From an uncultured Collinsella sp. (GTDB lineage Bacteria; Actinomycetota; Coriobacteriia; Coriobacteriales; Coriobacteriaceae): 64,000 nucleotides of DNA. The notes beneath the pieces were generated by a model. It made no database searches. It had not been told where the DNA came from and saw nothing but the letters and a program-made list of their open reading frames with translations. The DNA is taken from positions 1-64,000 of the forward strand of contig CAJJTG010000007.1 of NCBI GenBank assembly GCA_905194675.1. The letters are read 5' to 3'. Shown here one piece after another: positions 25,442 through 33,814 of the stretch (within the stretch, counting starts at the first letter, position 1; each line of letters starts with the position of its first letter). The translations under genes were made by a program, and so were the position numbers.

Positions 25442-25729
25442 ATGAAGAAGATCGTTTTGGCTTGCGGTGCTGGCGCTGCTACTTCCACGCTCGTTGCCCA
25501 GAAGGTCGCTACCATGCTCGACGCCAACGGTTATGCCGGCAAGTATGAGATCGTGCAGTGCGCCATCTCTGAGGCCAAGGACGCTTGCGACGAGGGCGCC
25601 GACCTGCTGATCGCCACCACCGTTGCTCCCGAGGGCCTCACCTGCCCGTACGTGAGCGGCGTGCCCTTCATGACCGGCATGAACCGCGTCGCTGCCGAGA
25701 AGGCCGTCCTCGACGTCATGGCTCAGTAG
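25442..25729 (+). CDS. Orphan PTS IIB, galactitol/lactose-type fold
   Basis: A 95-aa protein with the IIB P-loop-like N-terminus K-I-V-L-A-C-G-A-G-A-A-T-S-T. The cysteine is the phosphorylated residue in galactitol- and lactose-type IIB proteins. No IIA or IIC gene adjoins it, so it must pair with permeases elsewhere or act in regulation. Strong site AAGGGAG. The VOC gene follows after 11 bp. Confidence 0.85.
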   Translation: MKKIVLACGAGAATSTLVAQKVATMLDANGYAGKYEIVQCAISEAKDACDEGADLLIATTVAPEGLTCPYVSGVPFMTGMNRVAAEKAVLDVMAQ

Positions 25730-25740
25730 GCGCTGACTGT

Positions 25741-26115
25741 ATGAGTGAGCAGAACGCCAATCCGGTCGAGCTCTTTGGCATGCGCGTTGCCCATGTGGGC
25801 ATTAACGCCACCGACCCGGCAGATGCCCTGGGGATCGCGGAGCTGTTCTCGACGATGATGGGCCTGCCCGTTATCGAGACCCCGGTTTCGTACTTTAACG
25901 ATTCGCTGATCGAGGTCATGAAGCAGAACGGTCGTGGCACCAAGGGCCACATCGGCTTTGCCGTCAACGACATCGACGCTGCCGAGAAGTGGTTTGCCGA
26001 GCGCGGGCTCGAGGTCAACGAGGAGTCGCGCGTGCTGCTGCCCGACGGCGGCACCAAGCTCGTGTACTTTAAGCGCGAGTTCGCCGGCTTCGCCGTGCAC
26101 CTGTGCCGCGAGTAG
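25741..26115 (+). CDS. VOC-family protein
   Basis: A 124-aa vicinal-oxygen-chelate (glyoxalase/bleomycin-resistance-type) protein starting at ATG 25741. It has a metal-ligand-like His in V-A-H-V-G-I-N, a second in G-H-I-G-F near residue 75, and a terminal F-A-V-H-L-C. Similar domains occur fused to the C-terminus of KDPG-type aldolases, so a role in sugar-acid metabolism with the preceding PTS IIB is possible. The reaction is unknown. Confidence 0.8.
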   Translation: MSEQNANPVELFGMRVAHVGINATDPADALGIAELFSTMMGLPVIETPVSYFNDSLIEVMKQNGRGTKGHIGFAVNDIDAAEKWFAERGLEVNEESRVLLPDGGTKLVYFKREFAGFAVHLCRE

Positions 26116-26137
26116 CGCATAAGCTGTCATAGCTAGC

Positions 26138-26171
26138 AAAAAGGGATAGGGCCGTGTGGCCCTATCCCTTT
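26138..26171 (+). terminator. Intrinsic terminator after the VOC gene
   Basis: AAAGGGATAGGGCC and GGCCCTATCCCTTT form a perfect 14-bp stem with a 4-nt loop, followed by ATTTAT. It ends the IIB-VOC transcript. Confidence 0.85.
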
Positions 26172-26213
26172 ATTTATGCCGAGGGATCGACTTTTGCAAC
26201 GGTCAAAAACCGA

Positions 26214-26394
26214 AGTCTAATACTTTTCCGAGAAGTGAACGAGACAAATCAGCCCCCCCGAAGCATCGACACTTTAAGGTCATCGTTTCCTGCAGTTTCG
26301 ATGCTGGAATCCTGCGATTTTGCGGCCGAAAAATGCGGATGCTTCGGGGGTCCGAATATGGTCGTTCACTTCTCGGGAAAAGTATTAGACCTCG
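26214..26394. mobile_element. MITE-like inverted-repeat element, copy A
   Basis: A ~181-bp element. The left end AGTCTAATACTTTTCCGAGA and right end TCTCGGGAAAAGTATTAGAC are inverted copies, with one extra G on the right. A second nested pair (CCCCGAAGCATC / GATGCTTCGGGG) lies inside. It is closely similar to copy B at 29233-29414, in the same orientation. There is no coding capacity, which suits a miniature inverted-repeat transposable element or a large REP-type hairpin. Confidence 0.75.
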
Positions 26395-26412
26395 ATCCAC
26401 GAGGGGGCATCC

Positions 26413-27708
26413 CTACCGTGGCAGGCGAATCGTAAAGCGGCTTCCGACGCCCTCGACCGAGGTCACGCCGATGACGCCGCCGTGGCTGTCGACGATCCAC
26501 TTGGCGATAGCGAGCCCCAGGCCCGAGCCCTGTGCGCCGGCATCGCGTGCGTTGTCGGCACGGTAGAACCGCTCGAACGCGTGAGCTGCGGATTCCTGGT
26601 TCATGCCGATGCCCTCGTCTTCAACGGCTATGTCGATCGTGCCCGCGCCCGCATCCGGCGCTACGCCAAACGAGATGGGCGTGCCCGCGTCCGAATACTT
26701 GGCGGCGTTTTGCACGATCACGCGCAGTGCCTGCTTCACGAGTGCCACGTCAACCGATGCGCTGCAGCGCGGGTCGCTGGTAAGTGCGGCATCGTACGCC
26801 AGCCGATATGTGTGCCCGGCATCGATCATCTGTGATTCTTCGCAAACCTCGCCGACCAGTGCAGCCAGGTTGGTATTCGCGCGCCGCAGCACGGTGCGAC
26901 CGGCATCGCCGCGTGCCAAAAACAGCAGCTGCTCCACGAGCTCCTGCATATGCTCGCTTTCGGCTTTGAGCGAGGCGATGGACTCTGCCAGCACGTCCGG
27001 GTCGTCTTTGCCCCAGCGGTCGAGCATGTTCACGTAGCCCTGAATCACCGCGATGGGCGTGCGCAGCTCGTGACTCGCATCGTTGACAAAGCGCATCTGC
27101 TGCAGCTTGGCCTCTTGCATCTGGCGCAGCAGGCGGTTGAGCGCGACCTCGATACTCGCCAGATCGGCGTCGCCGGTGGTGACGCTCGGCGAGTCGACGC
27201 TTGCGCGCTCGATGGCCTGCTCGAGCGTTTCCATCTTGCCGCCGGCGAGCTGCATGCGGCCGAGCTCGTCAACGCGCAGGGCCAGGTCGTTGAGCGGTGC
27301 CATGGTGCGGCGCACGCGGCGGGCGCCGCCGAGCATGTTGAGCACGCTGATGACCTGCCAGCCCGCAACGATAAGGTAGAGAGGCCATAGCGCGACGAGG
27401 TCCTGCGCGAGGGGGAAGGTCTTGGTGGTACGCGCAAACTCGACGGTATAGGTGAGCGTTGTCAGGTCCCAGCCGCGCGCGGGCGTCAGTGACATGCCGT
27501 GAACGCTAGCGCTGGGGATCCATCCCGCGGTAAACGCGCCATCGGGCAGCGTCTGGTTGTAGCCATAGACGAGGATCGCCGCCGCAACAAGCAGCAGTAA
27601 CAGATCCAGCCAGACGTAGCTCACCAAGCGGCGCCACATATAGCTCCAGTTGATGGCGCGGGCGATGGAGGTGACGCGCTTAGCCTCGTCGTTACGCGCG
27701 GCAGACAT
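26413..27708 (-). CDS. Sensor histidine kinase
   Basis: A 431-aa membrane kinase from ATG 27708, which overlaps the regulator gene by 17 bp; starts further upstream would overlap it more. Two membrane helices (~25-45 and ~110-130) flank a short external sensor loop. A HAMP-like segment follows, then the H-box S-H-E-L-R-T-P near residue 208, N-box Q-N-A-A-K-Y near 335, G1 D-E-G-I-G-M, F-box F-E-R-F-Y-R, and G2 G-S-G-L-G-L-A. It autophosphorylates and passes phosphate to the adjacent OmpR-type regulator. The signal is unknown. Confidence 0.93.
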   Translation of the reverse strand: MSAARNDEAKRVTSIARAINWSYMWRRLVSYVWLDLLLLLVAAAILVYGYNQTLPDGAFTAGWIPSASVHGMSLTPARGWDLTTLTYTVEFARTTKTFPLAQDLVALWPLYLIVAGWQVISVLNMLGGARRVRRTMAPLNDLALRVDELGRMQLAGGKMETLEQAIERASVDSPSVTTGDADLASIEVALNRLLRQMQEAKLQQMRFVNDASHELRTPIAVIQGYVNMLDRWGKDDPDVLAESIASLKAESEHMQELVEQLLFLARGDAGRTVLRRANTNLAALVGEVCEESQMIDAGHTYRLAYDAALTSDPRCSASVDVALVKQALRVIVQNAAKYSDAGTPISFGVAPDAGAGTIDIAVEDEGIGMNQESAAHAFERFYRADNARDAGAQGSGLGLAIAKWIVDSHGGVIGVTSVEGVGSRFTIRLPR

Positions 27709-28462
27709 AGCCCACCCCGCGCACGGTCTGGATGATGCGGGCACTGCCGGCGTCTTCGATCTTGGCGCGCAGGTGCGCGATGTGCACGTCGACGTTGTTA
27801 GTGTCGCCCACGTAGTCGTAGCCCAGCGCCTCGTGCGCGATGCGCTCGCGCGTGAGCACGGTGCCGGCGTGCGCCATAAGCAGGGCGAGGACGTCGAACT
27901 CGCGAGCGGTCAGCACGATGGGCGAGCCGCCGACCGTGACTTCGCGGCGGTCGGGGTCGAGCGCAACCGAGCCCACGGTGAGCGCGGTGGGGGAGGGCGA
28001 GGCAGAGGTCTTGGCCGAGTCGCCAGCCGGGGGTATCGCAACGGCGCACCCGCCCGCACCGCCCGCCCCAATGCCGCCAACGCCCGAAGCCGCCCGCACG
28101 GCCTCCGAGCGCTTCAGCGCCACGCGGATCCGTGCGAACAGCTCCTCAATCGCAAATGGCTTGGTCAGGTAATCGTCGGCGCCGGCATCGAGCCCGGCCA
28201 CCTTGTCCATCACGGCATCGCGCGCGGTGACCATGATCACCGGCACATCCTTGTGCTTGCGCACGCGCCGCAGCACCTCCATACCGTTGAGCTGCGGCAG
28301 CAGCACGTCGAGCAGAATCAGATCGTAGTCGCGCTCCAGCGCCAGGTCAACGGCGGCGCGGCCGTCGGCGGCGTGCTCCACCTGGTAGCCCTCGTGCTCC
28401 AGCTCGAGCGTCACAAAGCGGGCGATTTTCTCCTCGTCCTCTACAATCAGGATCCGTGCCAT
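27692..28462 (-). CDS. OmpR/PhoB-family response regulator
   Basis: A 256-aa regulator. The receiver domain (1-120) has the acidic pair E-D-E at 8-10, phospho-acceptor Asp52 in L-L-D-V-L-L-P, and the lysine in T-K-P-F-A near 102. A Gly/Ala/Ser-rich linker of ~35 residues (125-160), longer than usual, joins the winged-helix DNA-binding domain (R-E-F-D-V-L-A-L-L, N-N-V-D-V-H-I-A-H-L-R). It lies 18 bp after the 180-aa membrane protein and overlaps the kinase gene, so all three are probably one operon. Confidence 0.94.
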   Translation of the reverse strand: MARILIVEDEEKIARFVTLELEHEGYQVEHAADGRAAVDLALERDYDLILLDVLLPQLNGMEVLRRVRKHKDVPVIMVTARDAVMDKVAGLDAGADDYLTKPFAIEELFARIRVALKRSEAVRAASGVGGIGAGGAGGCAVAIPPAGDSAKTSASPSPTALTVGSVALDPDRREVTVGGSPIVLTAREFDVLALLMAHAGTVLTRERIAHEALGYDYVGDTNNVDVHIAHLRAKIEDAGSARIIQTVRGVGYVCRA

Positions 28463-28480
28463 ACGTGCCCCCGTCTGCGA

Positions 28481-29023
28481 TTACTTGTCGTCGTTCAGAT
28501 TTTGCTTGATGTCGTCCGCGGCATTGGCAGCGCTGTCCATCAGGTTGTTGATGCTGCCGGGCACGTCGCCGTCGCTATCGATGCGGTAGCGCATGCCAAA
28601 GAACAGGCCAAGCAGCATCAGCCATATCGTGGCGCCCCAGGCAAACAGGGCGACGATGGGAATCAGGATGGGGATGTTGAGGATGATCGCGTCGCGGCGC
28701 GTGGCGATAAACTTGGTGTCCAGGCTCAGACGGAAGAGCTTTTTGAGGTACTCCCACACGCCGTCCATCTTCTTGGAGAAGTCGGTCTTTTCGCTCGACT
28801 TTTCGTAGGCGACCTGCGCGGCGACCATCTCGGCCGAGGGCTCGTCGGCCGGCGCGGACTCGGTGGCGGCGTGCGCCGACGTGGTCTGGGTCTTGCCCTG
28901 CGACTCGAGCCAAATGATGGCGTCCAGAACGTTGCCGTCGGAGGCGTCGAGCGCGGCCTTGGCATCGGTATAGCTCACGTTGCACTTGGTGCGGATAGTT
29001 TCAACTTTTTCGAGGTCGTCCAT
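28481..29023 (-). CDS. UBA-like domain membrane protein (DUF4342-like)
   Basis: A 180-aa protein with the good site AAAGGAAAGG. Residues ~5-42 (K-V-E-T-I-R-T-K, S-Y-T-D-A-K-A-A-L-D-A, W-L-E-S-Q-G-K) form a three-helix UBA/TS-N-like domain as in EF-Ts and DUF4342 proteins. A charged linker follows, then one or two membrane helices at ~110-145. The tail is acidic. First gene of the two-component operon; it might link membrane state to the kinase, which is only inference. Confidence 0.8.
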   Translation of the reverse strand: MDDLEKVETIRTKCNVSYTDAKAALDASDGNVLDAIIWLESQGKTQTTSAHAATESAPADEPSAEMVAAQVAYEKSSEKTDFSKKMDGVWEYLKKLFRLSLDTKFIATRRDAIILNIPILIPIVALFAWGATIWLMLLGLFFGMRYRIDSDGDVPGSINNLMDSAANAADDIKQNLNDDK

Positions 29024-29232
29024 GACCTTTCCTTTCGTTCGATGGGCGCGACGCCGGGCGATCTACCCAGGCGCGAGCGTTGTGTTCGGCGGCCTGCGTT
29101 GCACCGCTCCGCCCTTGGTCGAACTCTATAGTGCAGGTTATAGATTAAGCGATTCTTGAGCCAAGATTAATGTTGGATGAGTTTTTGGGTGGCAGTGAGG
29201 AAGGGAGAGGTGCCCTTCTAGGTGGCTAGCAG

Positions 29233-29414
29233 CGAGGTCTAATACTTTTCCGAGAAGTGAACGAGCTAAATCGGACCCCCGAAGCATCGACACTTTGAGC
29301 GTGTCGTTTCCTGCGGTTTCGATACTGGAATCCTGCGATTTTGCCGATGAAAAATGCGGATGCTTCAGGGGTCCAAAAACAGACGTTCACTCCGCGGAAA
29401 AGTATTAGACCTCG
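29233..29414. mobile_element. MITE-like inverted-repeat element, copy B
   Basis: A 182-bp element with perfect 20-bp terminal inverted repeats (CGAGGTCTAATACTTTTCCG and complement), the better-preserved copy of the element at 26214-26394. It sits in the 509-bp gap between the UBA-like gene and abiEi. The remaining parts of that gap (29024-29232, 29415-29497) hold only the promoter region of the divergent operon as far as I can see. Confidence 0.8.
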
Positions 29415-29497
29415 ATAGCGGGAGATGGGGTGCCGATAGCAAGCTGGGGCCAGAAATGGGATAAGCAAGACGTACGGATCGCATGAATCAAAATCAC

Positions 29498-29532
29498 GTT
29501 GCAAAAGTATGAAAATATCCTACAATTGCAAC
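29498..29532 (+). promoter_or_regulatory. abiE promoter inside an inverted repeat, probably leaderless
   Basis: TTGCAA (29499-29504), a 16-bp spacer and TACAAT (29521-29526) make a promoter. Transcription would start near 29532-29533, at the ATG itself, and there is no ribosome-binding site. The 7-mer GTTGCAA at 29498-29504 and TTGCAAC at 29526-29532 is an inverted repeat spanning the promoter, well placed as an operator. AbiEi antitoxins are known to repress their own promoters by binding inverted repeats. Confidence 0.6.
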
Positions 29533-30156
29533 ATGAAGTACTTTAGCAACATAACGGCGATAAGCGAGCTTTCCGAGAGCGAGGGCGTGTTTACCACAGC
29601 CCAGGCGGCTCGCATGGGCATCTCTCGAGATGCGCTGGCACATTCATGCCGCGCAGGGCGTCTTGAACGGATATGCCACGGCGCCTACCGGATGTCCGGA
29701 ACGCAGCGCCGGGACACCGACGAGCTCAACGCTTTTTGGAAGCTCACCAGTCCCTCCCTTTGCGCGTGGGAGAGAAAGCGCCAGTGGGATGGCATCGCCG
29801 TGAGCGGTACGACTGCGGCGAATCTGCAGCAAATGGGCGATTTCTATCTGTCCCCCTACAGGATGACCGCGCCCACGCGTATCAATACAAGAAACGAATC
29901 CCTTTCTTTTGTAAAGCGCGAGATTGCTGAGCGGGACATCGTTTGGCTCGACGGCCTGCCGGTAACTAAACCCGAGCGCACGCTTGTCGATCTTTGCCTC
30001 GATTGCGAGGATCCCTCATTAATTATCGATGCCTATCACGACGCGCTTGGACGTGGACTCGATATACAACGGCTGAAGGATCTTGTAGAAGAGAACTCTA
30101 AAACCGCCAAACGACGCGAGCTGATGGCGCCTTTGCTGATGGTACTGAACGGGTAA
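29533..30156 (+). CDS. AbiEi-type antitoxin / transcriptional repressor
   Basis: A 207-aa protein from ATG 29533, chosen because it coincides with the predicted transcript start; an in-frame ATG at 29509 would lie inside the promoter. Residues ~10-60 are a winged-helix domain (F-T-T-A-Q-A-A-R-M-G-I-S-R, R-I-C-H-G-A-Y-R). The rest is the AbiEi C-terminal domain, with T-K-P-E-R-T-L-V-D-L near 155. It should neutralise the AbiEii nucleotidyltransferase next door and repress the operon. Confidence 0.85.
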   Translation: MKYFSNITAISELSESEGVFTTAQAARMGISRDALAHSCRAGRLERICHGAYRMSGTQRRDTDELNAFWKLTSPSLCAWERKRQWDGIAVSGTTAANLQQMGDFYLSPYRMTAPTRINTRNESLSFVKREIAERDIVWLDGLPVTKPERTLVDLCLDCEDPSLIIDAYHDALGRGLDIQRLKDLVEENSKTAKRRELMAPLLMVLNG

Positions 30157-30171
30157 TGCGAAACGGAGGAC

Positions 30172-31062
30172 ATGGTGAAGTACAAAACGCCTGCCGCATT
30201 GGAGATGGCTGTTAGGAATGCCGCAAGAGAATCACCAATGGATACTAATCGGGCAATCGTTGGTTTCTACTTTCATCGCTTCCTATGTCGCGTTTTTTCA
30301 GAAGATGACTGCCGTTTTGTGCTTAAAGGTGGTCAAAGCGTCCTGGCGCGAACGCTCGATGCGCGTGTCACAAGAGATATTGACTTGGTTGCTCAAGAGG
30401 AGAGCCTCGAAGAGGCTGTTGCCGATCTGGTGCGGGCGGCTTCGATTGATCTGGAGGATTTCGTTTCGTTTGTCTTTGATCGTGCAGAGCAGATCAAAGA
30501 AGAAGATGAGTATCGGTGCGGTGCTAAGGTATGGTTCACCCCCTTTATGGGAACCAAGAAGCTACAGCCAATTTCAATTGACTTGGTAATTGATGAAGTG
30601 CGGGGACTTGAGCCTGAGGTTCTCGCGCCGATCGATCGTTTGAATATCGAGGGGCTCCCAGTCTGCGACTATCGAGTATGCCGAGTGGAGAGCGCCCTTG
30701 CAGATAAATTGCTCGCAATGATAGAGATGCATGAGGGCCGTGCCTCTTCGCGAATCAAGGATATAGTCGACATCTTGGTGTACGCGAAAACTTGCTTCAT
30801 CGATGGGGCTACACTTATCGAGAGAGTCGAGAAAGAAGCGTCTGTCCGCAAGGTGGCAATGCCGGAAGAGTTCGTGGCGCCTCTCTGGTGGAAACAAAAT
30901 GGTTCTGCGCAGTATGTAAAGATGGCTAGGCAGGCGGGGGTACTTGATCTCGCGGGGAGTATCACTGGAGCAGAAGAGGTCGTCAATCGGTTGTATGCTC
31001 CGTGCTTCGATCGTTCGGAGAATGTGCGCAAATGGAATCCCCAGACTACGGGATGGGAGTAG
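30172..31062 (+). CDS. AbiEii-type nucleotidyltransferase toxin
   Basis: A 296-aa DNA polymerase beta-like nucleotidyltransferase starting 15 bp after the antitoxin, with GGAGGACATGGTG at the start. It has L-K-G-G-Q-S-V-L-A-R near residue 48, the catalytic T-R-D-I-D-L near 65, and the later S-R-I-K-D-I-V-D-I-L motif near 200. AbiEii toxins modify RNA (tRNA acceptor ends or similar) with NTPs and stop growth, often in phage defence. Both genes have lower GC than the neighbouring core genes, consistent with transfer. Confidence 0.87.
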   Translation: MVKYKTPAALEMAVRNAARESPMDTNRAIVGFYFHRFLCRVFSEDDCRFVLKGGQSVLARTLDARVTRDIDLVAQEESLEEAVADLVRAASIDLEDFVSFVFDRAEQIKEEDEYRCGAKVWFTPFMGTKKLQPISIDLVIDEVRGLEPEVLAPIDRLNIEGLPVCDYRVCRVESALADKLLAMIEMHEGRASSRIKDIVDILVYAKTCFIDGATLIERVEKEASVRKVAMPEEFVAPLWWKQNGSAQYVKMARQAGVLDLAGSITGAEEVVNRLYAPCFDRSENVRKWNPQTTGWE

Positions 31063-31073
31063 CCCAGACAGTT

Positions 31074-31108
31074 AAGCCGGCGGCAGGAGCTGGTCCCGCC
31101 GCCGGCTT
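31074..31108. terminator. Two-way hairpin between abiEii and the MTase-like gene
   Basis: AAGCCGGCGGC (31074-31084) and GCCGCCGGCTT (31098-31108) form a perfect 11-bp stem between two convergent stop codons. Confidence 0.65.
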
Positions 31109-31131
31109 GGGGCGTTACTGCTGCCTATGTG

Positions 31132-32568
31132 TTACTCGCAGATTTGGTCGAGCACTTCGGTGATGGTCTTTTTTGCGACTTCGAGGTTGCGCTGGGCTTG
31201 GGCGACGGCAGCCTCGGCTTGTTTCTTTGTTTCTACGACCTCGGCAAAGCGATTGATGGATTCGCTGTACTCGCGCGTGCGCGGGTCGAGCGCTGGCGGG
31301 ACTTCGATCTCGAACAGGTCGTTAGGGCGGATGGCGCGGATGCTGGCTGCTTCGGTTAATGCTTGAATCAGCTGTGCCCCATGGCCTTCGGTAAGGTATC
31401 CAACGATTATCTCCGAAAACACTACGCGCTCCTCTTCGGTCATCGTTTGGAACGACGGGCGAATGACGGTGGTGTTATGCGAAGCAACTAGGTGTTGCTT
31501 CGCGTCATCGGCGCTGACGACGAGCAGGTTGGACGCGCCGTAGCGACCCAGCATGCGTGGCATGACGATATCTCCAGCGCGGAGCTCATATCGATCGAGA
31601 ACGCTGGGGTTCACCTTTACGATTTTGGAATCCGAGCTATTTGCACTCTCTACAGCATATGCGGGTAGAAGGTTGCCATCTTGAAAATCCTGAGATGAGA
31701 TGCGGCGTACCTCGATTGCATCAATGTCGTTTGATGTGGTGCTCTCGCGGGGCATAAATGGAGCTACTCGCGTAAAAGCGTCACCGAGCGTAGCCCTGTA
31801 GTTTCGGGTGAGGCTGATAAGGCTGATTTTGCCTTTTGAGAGGGCTGCGCGATGCAGCAGCAATTCACGCGTGGCAAAAGTGGACGTTTCGATAGGCGTT
31901 GATCTGGGCGTATTGGTATCAATGCGGGCCCAGTCGGGGGAGATGGAAAAGGTGATATCTGAGTAATACGATGTTTCTGTCACATATCGAAAACGCGGCC
32001 CGGATTCGATTGCGCTGCGAAATGCAACGCTGCGATTTCCTGAAGACAATATGAGAAGCGCGCTTGTCATGTAGGGCCTGGGTTCAGAAAGTGGCAAATA
32101 CACGACGCTCTCGATGAGTCCTTCGCGTATCAGGATCGTGCGCGCCTGCTCGGCTTTATCGAGTAGGTCGGCGGGCAGCACTACGGCTGCGCGAGTGCGA
32201 TTCGAAAGGGCGAGCGCATACAGACACCAAATAAAGGGACCCCAGTCACAGAAATCGAGGTAGCCGGGCTCTAAGTAATCGATCAAGGCGATACATTCTT
32301 TTTCGATGTCGTGTTTGCCCGTACGGTAATACCCCGATGCGTCGATAAACACCGGAGCCGCATCGCCATTGCCCGCGCCCTGCCTGCCGGGTTCAAGCTC
32401 GCAAATATCGGGTACGCCGTTGCTGTTCAGGCTGAAACATTCACGAAGCGCCTTACAGTCGATGGCGCCAGGCAGACGGACGGTGAGTAGACGGCTGCCC
32501 TGCTCCAGATTAAGCGCGCGTGAGAGGGCGGCGGCGGTGAGACGTGGCAATGATGTTGTTTCACGCAT
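31132..32568 (-). CDS. Degenerate type I-like N6-methylase/specificity fusion
   Basis: A 478-aa protein. Residues ~95-180 look like the C-terminal half of an HsdM-type adenine methylase (V-V-L-P-A-D-L-L near 140, I-L-I-R-E-G-L-I-E-S-V-V-Y-L-P, S-A-L-L-I-L). Residues ~235-450 resemble a single HsdS target-recognition domain (L-R-A-G-D-I-V-M-P-R near 340), ending in an HsdS-like coiled coil (435-478). The N-terminal part that should hold the SAM-binding and N-P-P-Y motifs is short and lacks them, so methylation is unlikely. No hsdR or intact hsdM adjoins it. A similar protein is at 48198-49802. It may recognise DNA without modifying it. Confidence 0.55.
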   Translation of the reverse strand: MRETTSLPRLTAAALSRALNLEQGSRLLTVRLPGAIDCKALRECFSLNSNGVPDICELEPGRQGAGNGDAAPVFIDASGYYRTGKHDIEKECIALIDYLEPGYLDFCDWGPFIWCLYALALSNRTRAAVVLPADLLDKAEQARTILIREGLIESVVYLPLSEPRPYMTSALLILSSGNRSVAFRSAIESGPRFRYVTETSYYSDITFSISPDWARIDTNTPRSTPIETSTFATRELLLHRAALSKGKISLISLTRNYRATLGDAFTRVAPFMPRESTTSNDIDAIEVRRISSQDFQDGNLLPAYAVESANSSDSKIVKVNPSVLDRYELRAGDIVMPRMLGRYGASNLLVVSADDAKQHLVASHNTTVIRPSFQTMTEEERVVFSEIIVGYLTEGHGAQLIQALTEAASIRAIRPNDLFEIEVPPALDPRTREYSESINRFAEVVETKKQAEAAVAQAQRNLEVAKKTITEVLDQICE

Positions 32569-32631
32569 GTATAGAGCCCTTTCTTCTTAGTGGGTTATAT
32601 ATTAGCAGAAAATTTTGATAATTTCTAATGA

Positions 32632-32658
32632 CGAGAACAGAGCACTGTGCTATTCTCG
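32632..32658. promoter_or_regulatory. Interrupted palindrome upstream of the VirD4/ClpP block
   Basis: CGAGAA...AGCAC-T-GTGCT...TTCTCG reads nearly the same on both strands over 27 bp, in the 290-bp gap between the divergent 478-aa gene and the block starting at 32859. It is either an operator for one or both genes or a small hairpin. The rest of the gap is AT-rich with no other clear signal. Confidence 0.45.
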
Positions 32659-32858
32659 AAGTAATACAAAACCAACTCAATACAAACTGCTTGATGCAAT
32701 CGCTACACAGCCTTTAGGTAAACTGCGCTATCAAGCAGGGTGATTTCACTAACGAAGCTACAGGTTAGGTCGATTGTCATCGTCCATGCCTCAGACCATT
32801 CTAAAACATAGAACAGACTTATCGACAAACATCCGCAACCGGATAGGAAGAAGCATTC

Positions 32859-33776
32859 ATGAAGAATGAAGACAGCATTTACGAGGTGTTCCTCAACACG
32901 ATCGACGAAGATCTCCGCAGCATGTGCAAAAAGAACGGGAAGGCAGAGATGCCGTTTCCGTATCCGTACTGCGGCGAGCAGGATACCGAGCGCTTGGCCA
33001 AGGCACTCGTTGACGTGCTGGAAAAGCACTCGCCCGATATTCCCGGGCTGGTGCCCGAGCAGTATCGAGACGATGTGCACGAGGCCCGCGAGCTTTTGGC
33101 CGCAGCGTCGCTCGCTTTGTTGTCGCTGTATTTTCCCCAGCGCGATAACTGCGCGCACTGCATGGCCATCTTAATTGGCATGTTTGAGCACGGAAGCAAT
33201 CCGCGCTTTAAGTCGAGCGGTGTGCGCATGTTCGAGCAGGTTACGACAGGTATGAAGTACTCGTCTGAACAAGGTGGATATATTCTGTCTCGCTTTGTGC
33301 GAAGCATTGACTACAAAAGACCCTGCGACCACGTGCATCGCGATGGCTCGCGCGGTTTTACGGCGGACGAGGACGATGCCGTCATGTTTTATAAGCGCTA
33401 TCTCAAGGTGCAGAGACACGTATTCGATACCAGTCCGCGTTTCAACTTTGAGCTATGCGTCAAACGCCCGTTTGAGGCTCTTTCGGACAATCGGGAGAAC
33501 TTTTATTGCATGGAGGAAAAGATGGAAATCGATTTGGCAACTAAGGTACGGGAGCTCCAGGACCGCTACACCCTCAACTTCGCTCAGGCCAAAGAGTATG
33601 ACCTGCTCGACAAGCTGATGATTGATGCATTGCTTGCATATCTGCGCGACGGGTCAGTCTCAATCGCGGCGCGCGAGAGCTATGTGGCGCAAACCGAGCG
33701 TCTGATTGACGGTGCGGTCAAGTTGCCGTGTGCGACGAGCCCCAAGGAGGGCGCAGACGTCGACCGTATTTCCTAG
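32859..33776 (+). CDS. Unknown protein, first gene of the VirD4-ClpP block
   Basis: A 305-aa soluble protein with AGGAAG upstream of ATG 32859. I recognise no family. Visible points: a helical N-terminal half with N-C-A-H-C near residue 95 (a possible metal site or adaptor contact), a basic segment with K-R-P-C-D-H-V-H-R-D near 150, and a helical C-terminal half. It is 38 bp upstream of the VirD4-like gene, same strand, so its job is probably tied to that ATPase and ClpP. Confidence 0.7.
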   Translation: MKNEDSIYEVFLNTIDEDLRSMCKKNGKAEMPFPYPYCGEQDTERLAKALVDVLEKHSPDIPGLVPEQYRDDVHEARELLAAASLALLSLYFPQRDNCAHCMAILIGMFEHGSNPRFKSSGVRMFEQVTTGMKYSSEQGGYILSRFVRSIDYKRPCDHVHRDGSRGFTADEDDAVMFYKRYLKVQRHVFDTSPRFNFELCVKRPFEALSDNRENFYCMEEKMEIDLATKVRELQDRYTLNFAQAKEYDLLDKLMIDALLAYLRDGSVSIAARESYVAQTERLIDGAVKLPCATSPKEGADVDRIS

Positions 33777-33814
33777 CAATCACGCAGAACTATCGACAAG
33801 AAAGGGGCCGTGCA

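Noticed and set aside
32632..32658. LexA/SOS box
   Set aside because: The palindrome does not match the actinobacterial or Firmicutes SOS-box consensus; it is listed only as an unassigned palindrome.
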